64,000 nt of DNA from Venturia oleaginea (taxonomy: Eukaryota; Ascomycota; Dothideomycetes; Venturiales; Venturiaceae), in contig JABMLP010000017.1 in NCBI GenBank assembly GCA_013176395.1, positions 1,240,001 to 1,304,000 of the forward strand, read 5' to 3'. Position numbers and translations under genes: made by a program. This document shows, piece after piece, positions 1 to 11,202 of this stretch. How positions within the stretch are numbered: position 1 is the stretch's first letter; every line of letters starts with the position of its first letter. The notes under the pieces were generated by a model that was not told the DNA's origin, made no database searches, and saw only the letters and a list, made by a program, of their open reading frames with translations.

Positions 1-792
1 CTGTCGTCCACATTAGACGAGACAGCTGAAGATTTCTTATTAGCATCGGAGAGCTGAAAAGTAGAAGCAACACCTTACCTTCACCATACCGTCCAGGATT
101 GCGTCTGAATTCTTGCTCATTGAGTAACCAATGCTGGAACATCAGTTAGCGTGCGATCTCAATCCACTCCAATACCTATGCTTACTAACTTTAGCGGTTG
201 CGATAACTCCAGCATCTTGCATACCCTTTGTTGAGGCAGCCATTCCAGCACCCGCAAGGAACGGATCCGCCCCTAGCCCCTCCCAATTCCTCCCTCCTCG
301 AGCTACACGTCCCATTGGACCTGCTACAGGACCCAGTGCAATGTGGATACCCTTTCCACGGTACTCTTCCCCAAGTGCTACACCCCATCTGTATATCAGG
401 GACTTGTCAAAAGTAGCTGCAGCATGGATACTAGCAGGAAACGACGAAACAAACTCTTGGCCTCGGATTCCATTCGGGGCATCACCCAGACACAGTGGCT
501 TTATACCCAAACGAGGAACAGCACCAGTGTTGCCGACACACTCGCCAGTGAAGCCTCGTGTAACGTTGACCTTTTCTTCCAATGTCAGTTGCGATAGTAG
601 AGCCCGAGCCTTTGCATAGGCGGCCGACCAAGCCGAGTTGCTGTGACCGTCTGCCTGTGGTGATGGATAAACGGGTGGACTCTGGCCATATAATGGAACT
701 TCGGATTGATTCGTATAGAAGGGAGATGTGTATCCATAGCAACCAATGGCGTGGACGCTGAGAAGCAGTCCAGAAGAAACGGATATCCTCAT
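1..792 (-). CDS. GH3 beta-glucosidase, N-terminal part (runs off left edge)
   Basis: Secreted glycoside hydrolase family 3 enzyme that would release glucose from cello-oligosaccharides or other beta-glucosides. Exons read on the minus strand: 792-190, 133-79 and 25-1 (continuing outside). Introns are 56 and 53 nt with GTTAGT and GTAAGG donors. Residues 1-20 form a signal peptide. The family blocks LTLEEKV, GDAPNGIRG, GVALGEEYRGKG, VIATAK|HWLLNEQEFRR and AVSSNVDD are all present and join in frame across the two introns, which fixes the splice sites. The catalytic aspartate (SDW motif) lies beyond the window. Family call is firm; substrate is inferred. Confidence 0.9.
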
Positions 793-1707
793 CTCAACGA
801 AGAGAATTTGCTATTTGCCGATACCTGTCTTACTACGGCTGGTCAACTAGCCTTTGTACTTGTCTACTTCACCGTAGTTCGCGGCTGGAGACTGGTGCCA
901 TGGCGTGCTAGATGGGAAACAGTTTAGATTTGTACCGGCATCGTGATAAGTATCTGCCGAAAAGCGAGGCTCAAAATGCGGAGGCGAGCATCCGACCAAC
1001 AACTGTGGAGGCCCATGGAGTACGATCCGCAGAATTCGATGGAGTCGGATGCAGAAGTTGATGAATGTCAGACTCAACCACGAGACCTGCAGAAAGAAGT
1101 GCAAGCCGGCTGCGTTGAACTCTTTACCCCAGTACAGGACCATCGCGGTATACGCACGGCAGCCTGCCCCGGGCGGGTCAGTATGGACATCTCGGGCGAT
1201 TCGTTACCGCAAAGTTGATCATTTGTTGATGTTGGTGGAGTAGCACTCAAATTAAAAGGCGCGGGAAGAAGCCCATCCGCCAAGCCTTTAGCCTTGCAAG
1301 AAGGCTAGCGAATCGATGGATTATATCGAATTATCGAAATATCCTGATCTCTAATCAGATTCCGATGGTTCTCGCTCAATGAGATACCGCATTGTCAGTT
1401 TTTGTGCCAGTAAAAACGCAGAAGTGTCATTTGTACATAATAGTGGCCGATTGGGCGTGTATGAGTGTCTTACTGTGGAATACCAATCCGGACTATAGCA
1501 AACTGGACAAACTGGAGTGTTCGAGCCGTTCGGCCACCTCTTTCATTGGCACTGCGTTTGACAACTCGAAGTCCTTGGGCAGCACCGATGGACTATTGTG
1601 CAAGCATATAATCAACCTGTTCCTTCATTGCATCCGTATCCAAGACATAGCAAAGGGTATACCACATCAAAACAACCACCCAAAAACAACACCCAGATTG
1701 ATCACCA
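793..1707. other. Intergenic: GH3 promoter side and NAP gene 3' side
   Basis: About 900 bases with only short overlapping ORFs in several frames and no recognisable protein. It should hold the upstream region of the GH3 gene and the 3' region of the NAP-family gene, which are both on the minus strand. No repeat or RNA gene was seen. Confidence 0.5.
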
Positions 1708-2927
1708 CTAGACTTTGCGTGATTTTGGTGGAGGTGTTTCGCCATCGCTACTCTTCTCCTTGCGTTTTGAACCTTTGCCCTTGACGAGAGCTCGGATATC
1801 GACTTCCATGTCACTGCCATCGCTCACTTCCTCAAAGTCAAGCTCCGAGAGCTGTTCATCATCGACTTCTTGTGCTTGAGCTAGATACTGTTAGCCATAT
1901 TCTGTGCTTGACTTAGCCAACGAGTGTGCTTACTGAAGTACTTGAGGGCATTTGGCCACACGTCCTCCGAAATGATCAAAGCAAGATCACCGCCCCAGGG
2001 GCAGACTTCAACTTCAGCATCGTCAGACTCTTCCTCCTCTTCCTCCTCTTCTGGTGATCTGACATCCTCGCCCGCAAGCACCTTCGCTTTGAATGTCTTC
2101 ACTACGGCATTTGCTTCCACAGACTCCTCCGCAGTGACGTATCTTCGTTCAGAAACGAAAGCGAAGAGTGTGAAGAATCCGGCAGCAGTGGGATCGTGTC
2201 TCTCAAGCTTCTTCGCCAAGTCGGTTTGTTCTTTCAATGGCTTTGCTGCGCTCTTGCCATTGGTGGGTGCCGAAGCGCTTTTTGCCTTTGCCTTTGCCTG
2301 CCAGAGCCTAAGAGCCGCATCCGTAAGTCCATTTGTGAGATCGTTCTTCTCGTTCTTCCAGTTGATCTTGACCGGCTCGGAAACAAGCCCACTCCAGCCG
2401 TCCTTTGCGCGCCTGTGGTAGAATTTCTTTTCCAAGACTTTGTCCGTGAACCAGTCGTTCTCTGAGAACTCGAATTTTAAACTGAAGGATTTGGGAGAGG
2501 TATCGAGCTCGAAACGGTCAAGCGAGATGTTCTTGAGGCATTCGGCGAATACTTGGGAGTCGGAGGGTTGAATGTATGAGTCCACCTCTGGAGGAGCTTG
2601 TTCGAGAACCAGAGCCCAGAAATTTGGAATCTCTGAGACAAGAGTTGAGCGGCGTTCATAGAGAGGTGCCTCGAGCTTGTAAGAGTGGCGGACTACAAGT
2701 TCCTGTTAGTGAGGGAGGTCAAAGTTTTCCCAGGCAGAATTCGACTGGCAAAGTTGTCGCCCAGCGATTGACAAGAGTGTCAGCACGGGGAGCAACGAAA
2801 TCTTCGGCTAGGCAAGGTGCCTTCAATTTGACGTACGAATTTCATCTTCTGTTTCAGCGAACTCATGCTCGAGTTGAATGAGCTGTTCGTAGGTGACGTT
2901 TCTCTCTGGGATTTCGGAGGCAGCCAT
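1708..2927 (-). CDS. NAP/SET-family histone chaperone
   Basis: Nucleosome assembly protein family member, a nuclear histone chaperone of the SET/Vps75 type. Exons on the minus strand: 2927-2837, 2692-1934 and 1880-1708, giving 340 aa. The start MAASEIPERNVTYEQL is followed by the dimerisation-helix region, then SEIPNFWALV and the NAP earmuff region with GFFTLFAF. An acidic run of glutamates precedes DDAEVEV. The final exon adds an acidic tail (DDEQLSELDFEE) and a basic end (GSKRKEK, PKSRKV) that could be a nuclear signal. If the last intron (GTAAGC donor, 53 nt) were not removed, translation would stop early at 1881, so the splice matters. The exact orthologue (Vps75, SET or NAP1-like) is not settled. 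Confidence 0.82.
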
Positions 2928-4166
2928 GATAGGCAGCTGCAGTGGTTGTAGATAGTGAAGGGGGAAAGGGAGACGTCGAGGATTGGGGGTCTTTGGTACT
3001 TGAAGACAATTCCCAGTCGGATGCGGAGCGGTTTTGGTTGGATATTTGGCAAATGTTGGGACAGCAGTATCTTACAAAAAAGTTATGAGCAGCTCATCCC
3101 TGTTATTTTCGCCGGCGTTCAGCCTCGGCGATTATGAATTGACGTGCTTATCTCTCTTCAATCCTGCTCCCTTGTTTGAGAGTCTGTTGTCTGCCTTTCT
3201 TGGTACCTCTAAGCAATTGAGGTTCAAACCCGAACGGAGCAGGGAAGCGAATGCTGATTCCAGGTGCTTCAAATTCATCGAGATGGATACTCAGCTCAGC
3301 GGATGCGATTCCGATGCTGCTTTTATGCTTTTATGCTTTCTGAGAATGCTGGATGCTTCTGGCCGTCGAATCTGTAGGCTGAGGATGCCTGGTGGGCGAG
3401 GCTGAGGATGCCTCAGGTCTGACGATATAAACCTTCTCTGCTCAGACGCTCTGGTCTACGATGACATGCCCGAGATATGCTTATCCCGAATGAAGAATTC
3501 CTTCGGCCAGATGCTCGTACGGCTCGAATGCATGCTGGATTTAGCATCTCGAGGCAAGCCGAGTGTGAAGCTCTTGGTCAACAGAGAGCTCCTGGCGGGT
3601 GTTTGTTTACCTATGTTTCAACCGTCGTGTAGTCAGCTACGAATAGATCCGTAAACAACCAGTCGATCAGGCTCACGTGCCGTCCTTCCACCAAATTGAT
3701 CTGATTGATTCAATTCCTATCCAGTGCAACCTTGACCCTTGAAGGCACGAACTCCTGAAGCCGCCTACCCCTCAACACCATCACAGTTTCGCGAAGAAGA
3801 GTCACAACCAACACACATACAGCACACTTCATTTCTACGTCTATCCACCACTCTTTGCGGCCATTCAGGTCGCGCGTGTCTGGTGAGATCGAACCGAGCT
3901 GAGAGCTTCCGTCTTTGGCCATAATCCACACCCACCAACATCCTCACGGCCCCTCGAATCTTGATCAACCCTTGTAATCCACCAACTCAGAAAATCTCCT
4001 GCTTCTTCACCAACATTGCACCAAATCTAGACGACCCCATTCCAGGTTTCGAAAATTGCCGCCGATTATTGAGGACTAGACCACGACATCTTGACCGGTC
4101 TAGCTCTTACCGCCTTGCCACCCCTCCGAGTCTCGAGTCTCTCCTCTTTTGCACCAACCGACAATC
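2928..4166. other. Divergent intergenic region NAP gene / calcineurin A
   Basis: About 1.2 kb between two divergently transcribed genes, so it must hold both promoters and 5' UTRs. A short direct repeat (gaggatgcct, at about 3382 and 3402) is visible near the middle. No convincing ORF was found. The stretch before 4167 is rich in CA/CT, as is common in fungal leaders. Confidence 0.5.
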
Positions 4167-6079
4167 ATGGCCTCGCCGACTCCCATGGACGAAGACAAAG
4201 CGCCAGAGAAAATGACCCAGGAAGCTTATTTCGACACGGCCATTCGCGCTGTCAGGCAAAAGAAGCCTGCTCCTGAGATCGATTTCACTCTACACACCAT
4301 GGAAGATGGCAGCCAAGTCAACACAGCAGAGCGAGTATGCAAAGGTATGGCGTTGTACATTTGCTAATATTCCAGCGCGACCTTTTAAAGTTGCCCTGTC
4401 CATCTTCTAACTCGACTCTGCAGACGTCCAAGCGCCTGCATTTCACCCACCGACTCAAGATCAATTCCTCTCACCAACAGATCGAACGAAGCCCAATCTC
4501 CAATTCCTTAAGCAACATTTCTACCGCGAAGGTCGGTTGACCGAAGAGCAGGCACTATGGATTATACGAAAGGGCACCGAGGTCCTCAAGGCAGAGCCCA
4601 ATCTGCTGGAGATGGACGCGCCCATTACCGTCTGCGGTGATGTTCACGGTCAATATTTCGATTTGATGAAGCTGTTCGAAGTTGGTGGTGACCCGTCAGA
4701 AACACGCTACCTTTTTCTCGGCGACTATGTGGACAGAGGGTATTTCAGCATTGAGGTTAGTGGTATATGTCCTTCATGGGAACACCGCAATTAACAAACC
4801 GCAGTGCGTGCTGTATCTCTGGGCATTGAAGATATGGTATCCCAACACTTTGTGGCTGCTCCGCGGAAACCACGAGTGCCGTCATTTGACCGATTATTTT
4901 ACTTTCAAGCTGGAGTGCAAACACAAGTACTCTGAAGATGTTTACGAGGCCTGCATGGAGTCCTTCTGTGCTCTCCCGCTCGCAGCTGTCATGAACAAAC
5001 AGTTCCTCTGCATTCACGGTGGCTTAAGTCCGGAGCTCCACACCCTCGAGGACATCAAGGCAATCGATCGCTTCCGAGAACCACCCACCCATGGCCTGAT
5101 GTGCGACATTCTATGGGCCGATCCTTTGGAGGAGTTTGGACAAGAGAAGACCCAAGAATTCTTCGTGCATAACCATGTTCGAGGCTGCTCGTACTTCTTT
5201 TCTTATCCCGCCGCATGCAGCTTCTTGGAAAAGAATAACCTCTTATCCATCATTCGTGCCCACGAAGCGCAAGATGCTGGGTACCGCATGTACCGCAAAA
5301 CTCGAACAACTGGTTTCCCAAGTGTCATGACAATTTTCAGCGCACCAAACTACCTCGATGTCTACAACAATAAGGCAGCTGTGCTCAAGTACGAGAATAA
5401 TGTCATGAACATTCGTCAATTCAACTGCACACCACATCCATACTGGCTACCAAACTTCATGGATGTCTTCACATGGTCATTGCCATTCGTCGGCGAGAAG
5501 ATTACTGATATGCTCATTGCCATTCTCAACACGTGCTCCAAGGAGGAGCTCGACGACCCAACACCGAACTCGCTCATGTCAGGGCCGTCGTCCCCTGAGA
5601 CCAAAGGGCCAATCGACCCAGAGTCCACCGAGTTCAAGCGCCGCGCGATCAAGAATAAGATTCTGGCTATTGGGCGGCTGGCACGTGTCTTCCAGGTACT
5701 CCGCGAAGAGTCGGAGCGCGTCACTGAGCTCAAGGCCAATACTGGCGGCAGGCTTCCAGCAGGTACGCTCATGCTGGGTGCTGAGGGCATCAAGGCTGCC
5801 ATCCACACGTTTGAGGACGCCAGAAAGGTTGATATCCAGAACGAACGTCTCCCGCCGAGTCACGAGGAGGTCCGACGAAGCATGGACAGGGAGCGATCAG
5901 AGGCTCTTGCTCAAGCTTCAAAGGATGCCGACAACGATGAGAACTTTCAGCGAGTTGCGAGGAGGATCAGTTTGTAAGTCATCTGTTCACTTTGACGCGC
6001 TTGGAGTCGTGCTAACAGAGACATCAGGTCCGCTGGAGCCGGAAGATCCAACCCCAACCCAAGACAGAGACCGCAGTAG
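4167..6079 (+). CDS. CNA1: Calcineurin A, catalytic subunit of Ca2+/calmodulin-dependent protein phosphatase 2B
   Basis: Serine/threonine phosphatase that, with calcineurin B and calmodulin, dephosphorylates Crz1-type transcription factors in calcium and stress signalling in the cytosol. Exons: 4167-4344, 4424-4755, 4805-5973 and 6028-6079; 576 aa, normal for fungi. Metal-binding motifs are GDVHGQ (about residue 131), GDYVDRG (about 159) and RGNHE (about 190). The calcineurin B-binding helix follows the catalytic core. The calmodulin-binding segment [19 protein letters not shown] and the autoinhibitory segment [20 protein letters not shown] are both clear. The last exon adds a short Ser/Pro/Arg tail. 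All introns keep the frame and match family sequence on both sides. No defect is seen. Confidence 0.97.
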
Positions 6080-6408
6080 GGAAGTAATTCTTGGTAATTG
6101 ACTTATAGCATGATGATAGTGTGATTTCATGAGCTCCATATTTTGGCGCACGTAATGTCGTTTGCTGGTTGGCGGCTGGCCCGAGTATTTGTGGTGGTAA
6201 ACAGCATTGAGGAAGCTGTGGAGATGTATTTTTGGAATATGCATCTTACCTATATATTTATTCCAAAGAAGAGATTATGTCTATGCCTTTGCTCCTTTTC
6301 TGTCCGTGATTTTATCTGTCGATTTATCGGCCAAAACATGACGGGAAGCTCCGAGCTCGTTCAGCTTTGAACAACAGCGAACGAGTATTTATCAAACATC
6401 CACGACCA

Positions 6409-8446
6409 ATGCCTCCACGTCTCCCACGCATTACGCGTCCTCTCCTTACATCTTCAATTGGAACAGGATACCTTCAATTCCAATTTACGTGTTCATTGTG
6501 CACCCTCAGCCGGTCAATTGCACGTCACAACCTACGCAGCCGCATCTCCCATCTCCAATCTCTTCGCCAGCGTCGCAATGCCTCCTCCGTCACCCCCGTG
6601 ACTACGATAAACGCACCCTCGGAAGTTCCGGCGGAAAAAAGAGAGCTGTACAATGCATTGGAACGGGTGAAAACGCAGGCCGGCAATTTTGTTGGTCTCT
6701 CTCGACTAGGGTTGGCATTGAGGAGTCTGGAAGCTCCTGGCGCTGGTGGAGTGGTCAGGGTGGCTATATTGGCAGCTCGTGGGAATGAAGGATCTACCAT
6801 GAGGTTAGTGAGGTTGCTACTTGCTGATCCATTGGGCAAGGTGGAAAGCTGGGAAGTTGATCTTTCTGATCCGAAGAGTGCGGAGGATGCTAGTGGGAAG
6901 GGTCTGGTTATCAAGTATGATCATTGATTAGAACAATGGGAGGGAATACGCTGACAATGGCAGATATGGCGACGAGACGATAAAACCTCCTCCGAATCCT
7001 TTACTTTGGACTCTACCTGTGCCGAGCAGGGTCCTGAAGAAACACAATATTGAGATACTGATCTCGAGTTTGCATTTTGGAGCTGTGCCGACTGGAGAGC
7101 AGAACAGAGTTCACAATGCTGTTTTGGTACCAACTTTGGAGACACCTATGTCTGCTTCTGGGAGATATATGAACGTCACTTACCCAGTCCATAAGACATT
7201 GCTTCTGGGGGAAGGACTGAAGAGCTTGATCGAATATGGGCAACTCACAGCTGGCCAGGAGCTGCCGAAGAACTTGTGCAAGCTGGCAATTTCGTTACCA
7301 AATTCCGCATTCTACACCAAGCCTGGCGAAATTTCACCCGTAGATCTTGAGATTGGAGAGAAATCGTTGGAGAAGATCAGGGAGTCAATCGAAAATGCTA
7401 CGATATGGGAAGAAGGCTGGTTCAGAGCTGGCATTCCTAATTTATCTGCTTGGTTGCTGGAAAGTTCGGCTACTGAGAAGGACAGTGATCTAAAGCCTGC
7501 AATCGCGAGTTTGATCGAGTCTGTCCTAGAAGACACAGAGAAGCAGATTCTATCATCTGAGTTGGAAGCCACAAAATCAGCGGCCGCAGCAACAGTGTCT
7601 CATACTATTCGAGCAGAAATCACGAAGGTGATTGAGCAGTGGTCGGAAGCGTCGCACGGAGAGCTTCGAGATAAGTTGGACATGGCATTTGCAAGCAAGC
7701 ACTGGCGACGGCTGAAATGGTACAAACTTTTCTGGCGCACCGACGACGTGGCCATGGTCACCTCCGACATCCTTGAGCGTCGCTGGCTCGTTGAAGCCGA
7801 AAAGGGGGCAATCTTCCTGGCTGGCCGCATTGAGGGGGCGGGACTTCTCACGGACGAACAGCTCCAAGTGAACTCGTTGAAGACGCTCCCACTCGCTCCA
7901 CCGATAGAATCTGAAGAAAAAGATCGATTTGAGGTGCAGTTGTCAGACTTGGTAAAGCCAGATGTCCATGCTGCGGATGAAGGGGCCTCACTACCCCCTG
8001 CAATACAAACACCATGGCCGAAAACAATCCCACTCACCCGCCATGCTTTTGCCACCCGCACTATTCCGTCGCTTGAAGCTCTGGCTCAGAAACTGGTCCT
8101 ACAGACGACGTCGACTACTGCCATATCAGCCGGTATTTCCGTGTTTGCATACACCAGCATTGCTTCGACAAGTCTCTTTGAAGCAGGCGCTATCTTTGCG
8201 TTCGGCACCGTTCTTGGACTCTGGAGGATGCAAGGTAAATGGCAGGATGCGGTGAAGTTCTGGGAGGGTGAGGTTAGAGAAGAGGGACGTAAAGCTGTCA
8301 GGGGGACTGAGGAGGGAGTCAGAGTGTGTGTTGTCGAGGGTGGCCGTAGTGTTGTTGACGAGGTTGGGGTTGAGGATAGGAAGCTTGCTAGAGAGGCTGT
8401 GGATGATGCGAAGAAAGTGTTGTCGGTATTGAGACGGAAGGTTTAA
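6409..8446 (+). CDS. Mitochondrial membrane protein, probably Mmc1-like
   Basis: Exons 6409-6914 and 6964-8446; 662 aa. The N-terminus is rich in Arg, Ser and Pro with no acidic residues for about 60 residues (MPPRLPRITRPLLTSS), like a mitochondrial presequence. A long soluble region follows. Near the C-terminus two hydrophobic stretches (ISAGISVFAYTSIASTSLFE and GAIFAFGTVLGLW) look like a membrane hairpin, ending in a charged coiled-coil tail (VDDAKKVLSVLRRKV). The layout matches the fungal Mmc1 family of dynamin-like inner-membrane proteins as I recall it; the name is tentative. The upstream end of the ORF is open but 6409 is the first ATG in frame. A SAM of homologues would settle the start. 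Confidence 0.72.
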
Positions 8447-9286
8447 GGGGATGTATGATAGTGTATAATTGAGCAGGCGGTAATCGTTAATTCAAGGCAC
8501 TGATTGAGTAGATGCCAGCCTCGCATCGAGGTCGCGGATTCTATGCTTTCTGTTGACATTCTTAGACAGCACAAAAACGTATACTAATGATCCCTCCATT
8601 TCTCCACCTCGGCCATGGCCCTCTGTGGATCTTTTTTCCTAGTGATTAGGAAACTTTGTACCTCAGCGGGAGAGAATGTATCCTCTGGAACTAGCTCCGC
8701 GAAATCGCGACCACAGCTTTACGCGTCTAAGCAGATCTTTTACCGGCGCAGTTGACCAGCCGAGTGTTTGGAGGGTGATATTTTCTTCTTCTCTTCGACT
8801 CTGCCATGGCGATGCAGTTCTTTCCTTCCGCTCACGCTGGAAGAAGAGATTTCTGCATCAAATTATAGTGGCGCTGTGGCTGTGCTTTTAGTTGTTTATT
8901 TGATCGCTAGGCGAAGTGAAGGCTGAGGCTCTACAGTTTGTCACGTCAACCTGCTGTGTGAGAGGCACCCCCTCTTCGACCGCAATTCGGATTTGGAGCT
9001 GACGGGTCGGTCCAAGGACGAAATTAATGGAGAAGGAGTTCCTCCGCACAGTACTTGTCCTTTAAGTTCAGTCCGCTTACTGTGTACAGTGTCAGCATGA
9101 AACCATGACCATTCGTGCATTCGTGCCGACTGTCCTCAAGGATTGGTCCGTCTTGAAGCATCAAGCATCCATAGCTTCTAGTACTAAAGAACTGGCAGCA
9201 GCCATCTGTGAAGCATCGTTCAATACAACAGGATACTCCAATTGACTCCGTAACACAGACATACAAGTTCCCTAGAATCTTACACC
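8447..9286. other. Intergenic region without a supported gene
   Basis: About 840 bases between the Mmc1-like gene and the Gal80-like gene, both on the plus strand. Only short unrelated ORFs occur. The promoter of the Gal80-like gene should lie at the right end. Nothing else was recognised. Confidence 0.45.
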
Positions 9287-10435
9287 ATGGCACCAATCCG
9301 AGTCGGCATTATTGGTCTCTCCTCCGCGACAGGAGAGGCTTCAGCAAGCCCAGGAGATGGATGGGCAGCCAGCGCCCACCTACCCTACCTTCTATCCTCT
9401 CCGCACTACAGCATCGTAGCCCTTTGCAACAGCAGCGTCGATTCAGCCAAAGCAGCCATCAAAAAATATGGCCTCCCTTCGACCACGAAGACCTACGGCA
9501 CCTCTGACGACCTCGCCAATGACCCAGATATCGATCTCGTCGTCTGCTGTGTTAGAGTCGATCGCCACTACAAGGTCATGAGACCTGTGTTGGAAAAGGG
9601 AAAGGATGCTTTCGTAGAATGGCCACTAGCTTCCAATTTGAAAGAGGCGGAAGAGTTGACAGCAATCGCGAAAGAGAAAGGCAGCAGAACTATGGTTGGA
9701 CTGCAGGGCAGAATGGACCCGCGAGTTCAAAAGCTTCGCCAATTGATCAAAGACGGCAAGATTGGAGATGTGCAGAGTACGGTCATGACAGCAAATTCAG
9801 GAGGACTTGGAGGGCAGTTTGAGCCTCCTGGAATCGACTACCTTTCCAAAAAGGCTGTTGGAGGCAATTTGTTCACGATATCGGCAATCCACACGATCGA
9901 CAGCCTGCTCTATGCTCTCGGTGAGTTCAAGGAATTCGATGCAACATTGGCAATTCGATGGCCAAAGCCAAACCTGACAAATTTGGACGGGTCTATTGGA
10001 GCATCGGTGGATAGAGACACTCCAGATCATGTCTTCATACAAGGCACGCTCGCTCCATCTGGCGCTGCGGCATCTTACACGATGCGAGGTGGAAAGCCAT
10101 TCAAGAGCGACCCAAACCTTGTCTGGCATATCATCGGTACGAAAGGAGAGGTTCGCATCACAAGTCCTTCGCATCTGGGAATTACCACTGGGGTAGAGAC
10201 GTTCGATTTTTACGATCATGAGAAGGATGAGATGGCAGCCATTGACTGCCCATTTCCGGATGCTGTCAAAGATGTCGAGAACTTCAGCAAGAACTGCGGT
10301 CAGGTGTACGAGGCATTTGCCACAGGCAACAAAGAAGGTTTCGTTACCTTCGAGGATGCTCTGAAGAGGCATAAATTAATCGAGGAGATCTTGACGAAGT
10401 CGGAGGGAAAGAAACCGGCGCAATACGTTCAGTAG
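9287..10435 (+). CDS. Gal80-like Gfo/Idh/MocA-family oxidoreductase
   Basis: Single-exon gene of 382 aa. The N-terminal Rossmann fold begins VGIIGLSS, and the second block DPDIDLVVCCVRVDRHY leads to FVEWPLASN, the place of the EKP-type motif in this family. The C-terminal half (GGNLFTISAIHTIDSLLYALGE) resembles the Gal80 C-terminal domain. Members bind NAD(P); yeast Gal80 has become a repressor of Gal4, but most filamentous-fungal homologues are likely to be sugar or polyol dehydrogenases. No galactose genes are nearby, so a regulatory role cannot be argued from context. The start ATG follows a clean ACACC leader. Confidence 0.85.
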   Translation: MAPIRVGIIGLSSATGEASASPGDGWAASAHLPYLLSSPHYSIVALCNSSVDSAKAAIKKYGLPSTTKTYGTSDDLANDPDIDLVVCCVRVDRHYKVMRPVLEKGKDAFVEWPLASNLKEAEELTAIAKEKGSRTMVGLQGRMDPRVQKLRQLIKDGKIGDVQSTVMTANSGGLGGQFEPPGIDYLSKKAVGGNLFTISAIHTIDSLLYALGEFKEFDATLAIRWPKPNLTNLDGSIGASVDRDTPDHVFIQGTLAPSGAAASYTMRGGKPFKSDPNLVWHIIGTKGEVRITSPSHLGITTGVETFDFYDHEKDEMAAIDCPFPDAVKDVENFSKNCGQVYEAFATGNKEGFVTFEDALKRHKLIEEILTKSEGKKPAQYVQ

Positions 10436-11202
10436 CCAGCGCCAGGATTTTCCCATGAATTTCAGTAGTTGTGTTTCACGCTTCGACCTTCTTGCAGGCA
10501 AAATTTTCTACTATTATGCTTAGAAGTGGATCCCTTTTCATGAGCTAGCCCTTGCAACCATTGCGCACGGTTTTTGTTCATGGTCAGGCTTTCTGGGTAG
10601 GAGTAGCTTCGCGTCGGACTACTCTTCACTGTCGAATATCAAGTAGGCTTGCTGTAACATAGAATCACAGATATTATTTTACCAAGTTCCCGTACTACTT
10701 CGAAGTAAGGCTGTTGTTGAAGCTGCCGCTGAATGCCCAAGGCGCAAGGCTGGAGCTGACTAACTCACTGCGGGGAGATTGCTTCAAGTCTTGTGACAGT
10801 GCCAGTGAGCTTCTCCGATCCCTCCAACACAACACCCATATTCCTGAATCAACTCTGATGTCAAGATATCGAGCGCTTGCTCCCAAATATGAAATGCTGT
10901 CGATACCATGGTTCAGCAGCGCAATAGACGCTAACGTTAATTTTGCGGGTAGCCTATGACCCTCCCGTGGCTATCAACGGCGCGACTTCGCCCAATCAAT
11001 CACTCATGCAGAATTTTTCCTTTCGTTGGTGTAAGTAACAGGTAAGGACGGAATCATAGATGCCAGCGTGCATCAGCGACGTTCTCCAAGTCCTTATCTC
11101 TCTCCATTTCCAGCTGTCACACCGACTTCCTCACAGAACCAAGCGAGCCTTATCTCATGTAACCTCACTTCTCCGATCCCAGTGCAATAACACGCCGAAA
11201 CG
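10436..11202. other. Intergenic region before the asparaginase gene
   Basis: About 770 bases with only short shadow ORFs. It follows the stop of the Gal80-like gene and holds the promoter and leader of the asparaginase gene. No repeat or RNA gene was seen. Confidence 0.45.

Noticed and set aside
3215..3240. tRNA T-arm-like ggttcaaaccc
   Set aside because: No pairing T stem, acceptor stem or anticodon arm around it.
5463..6101. 212-codon plus-strand ORF within calcineurin A
   Set aside because: It overlaps the C-terminal coding exon in another frame and shows Ser/Arg bias typical of a shadow frame.
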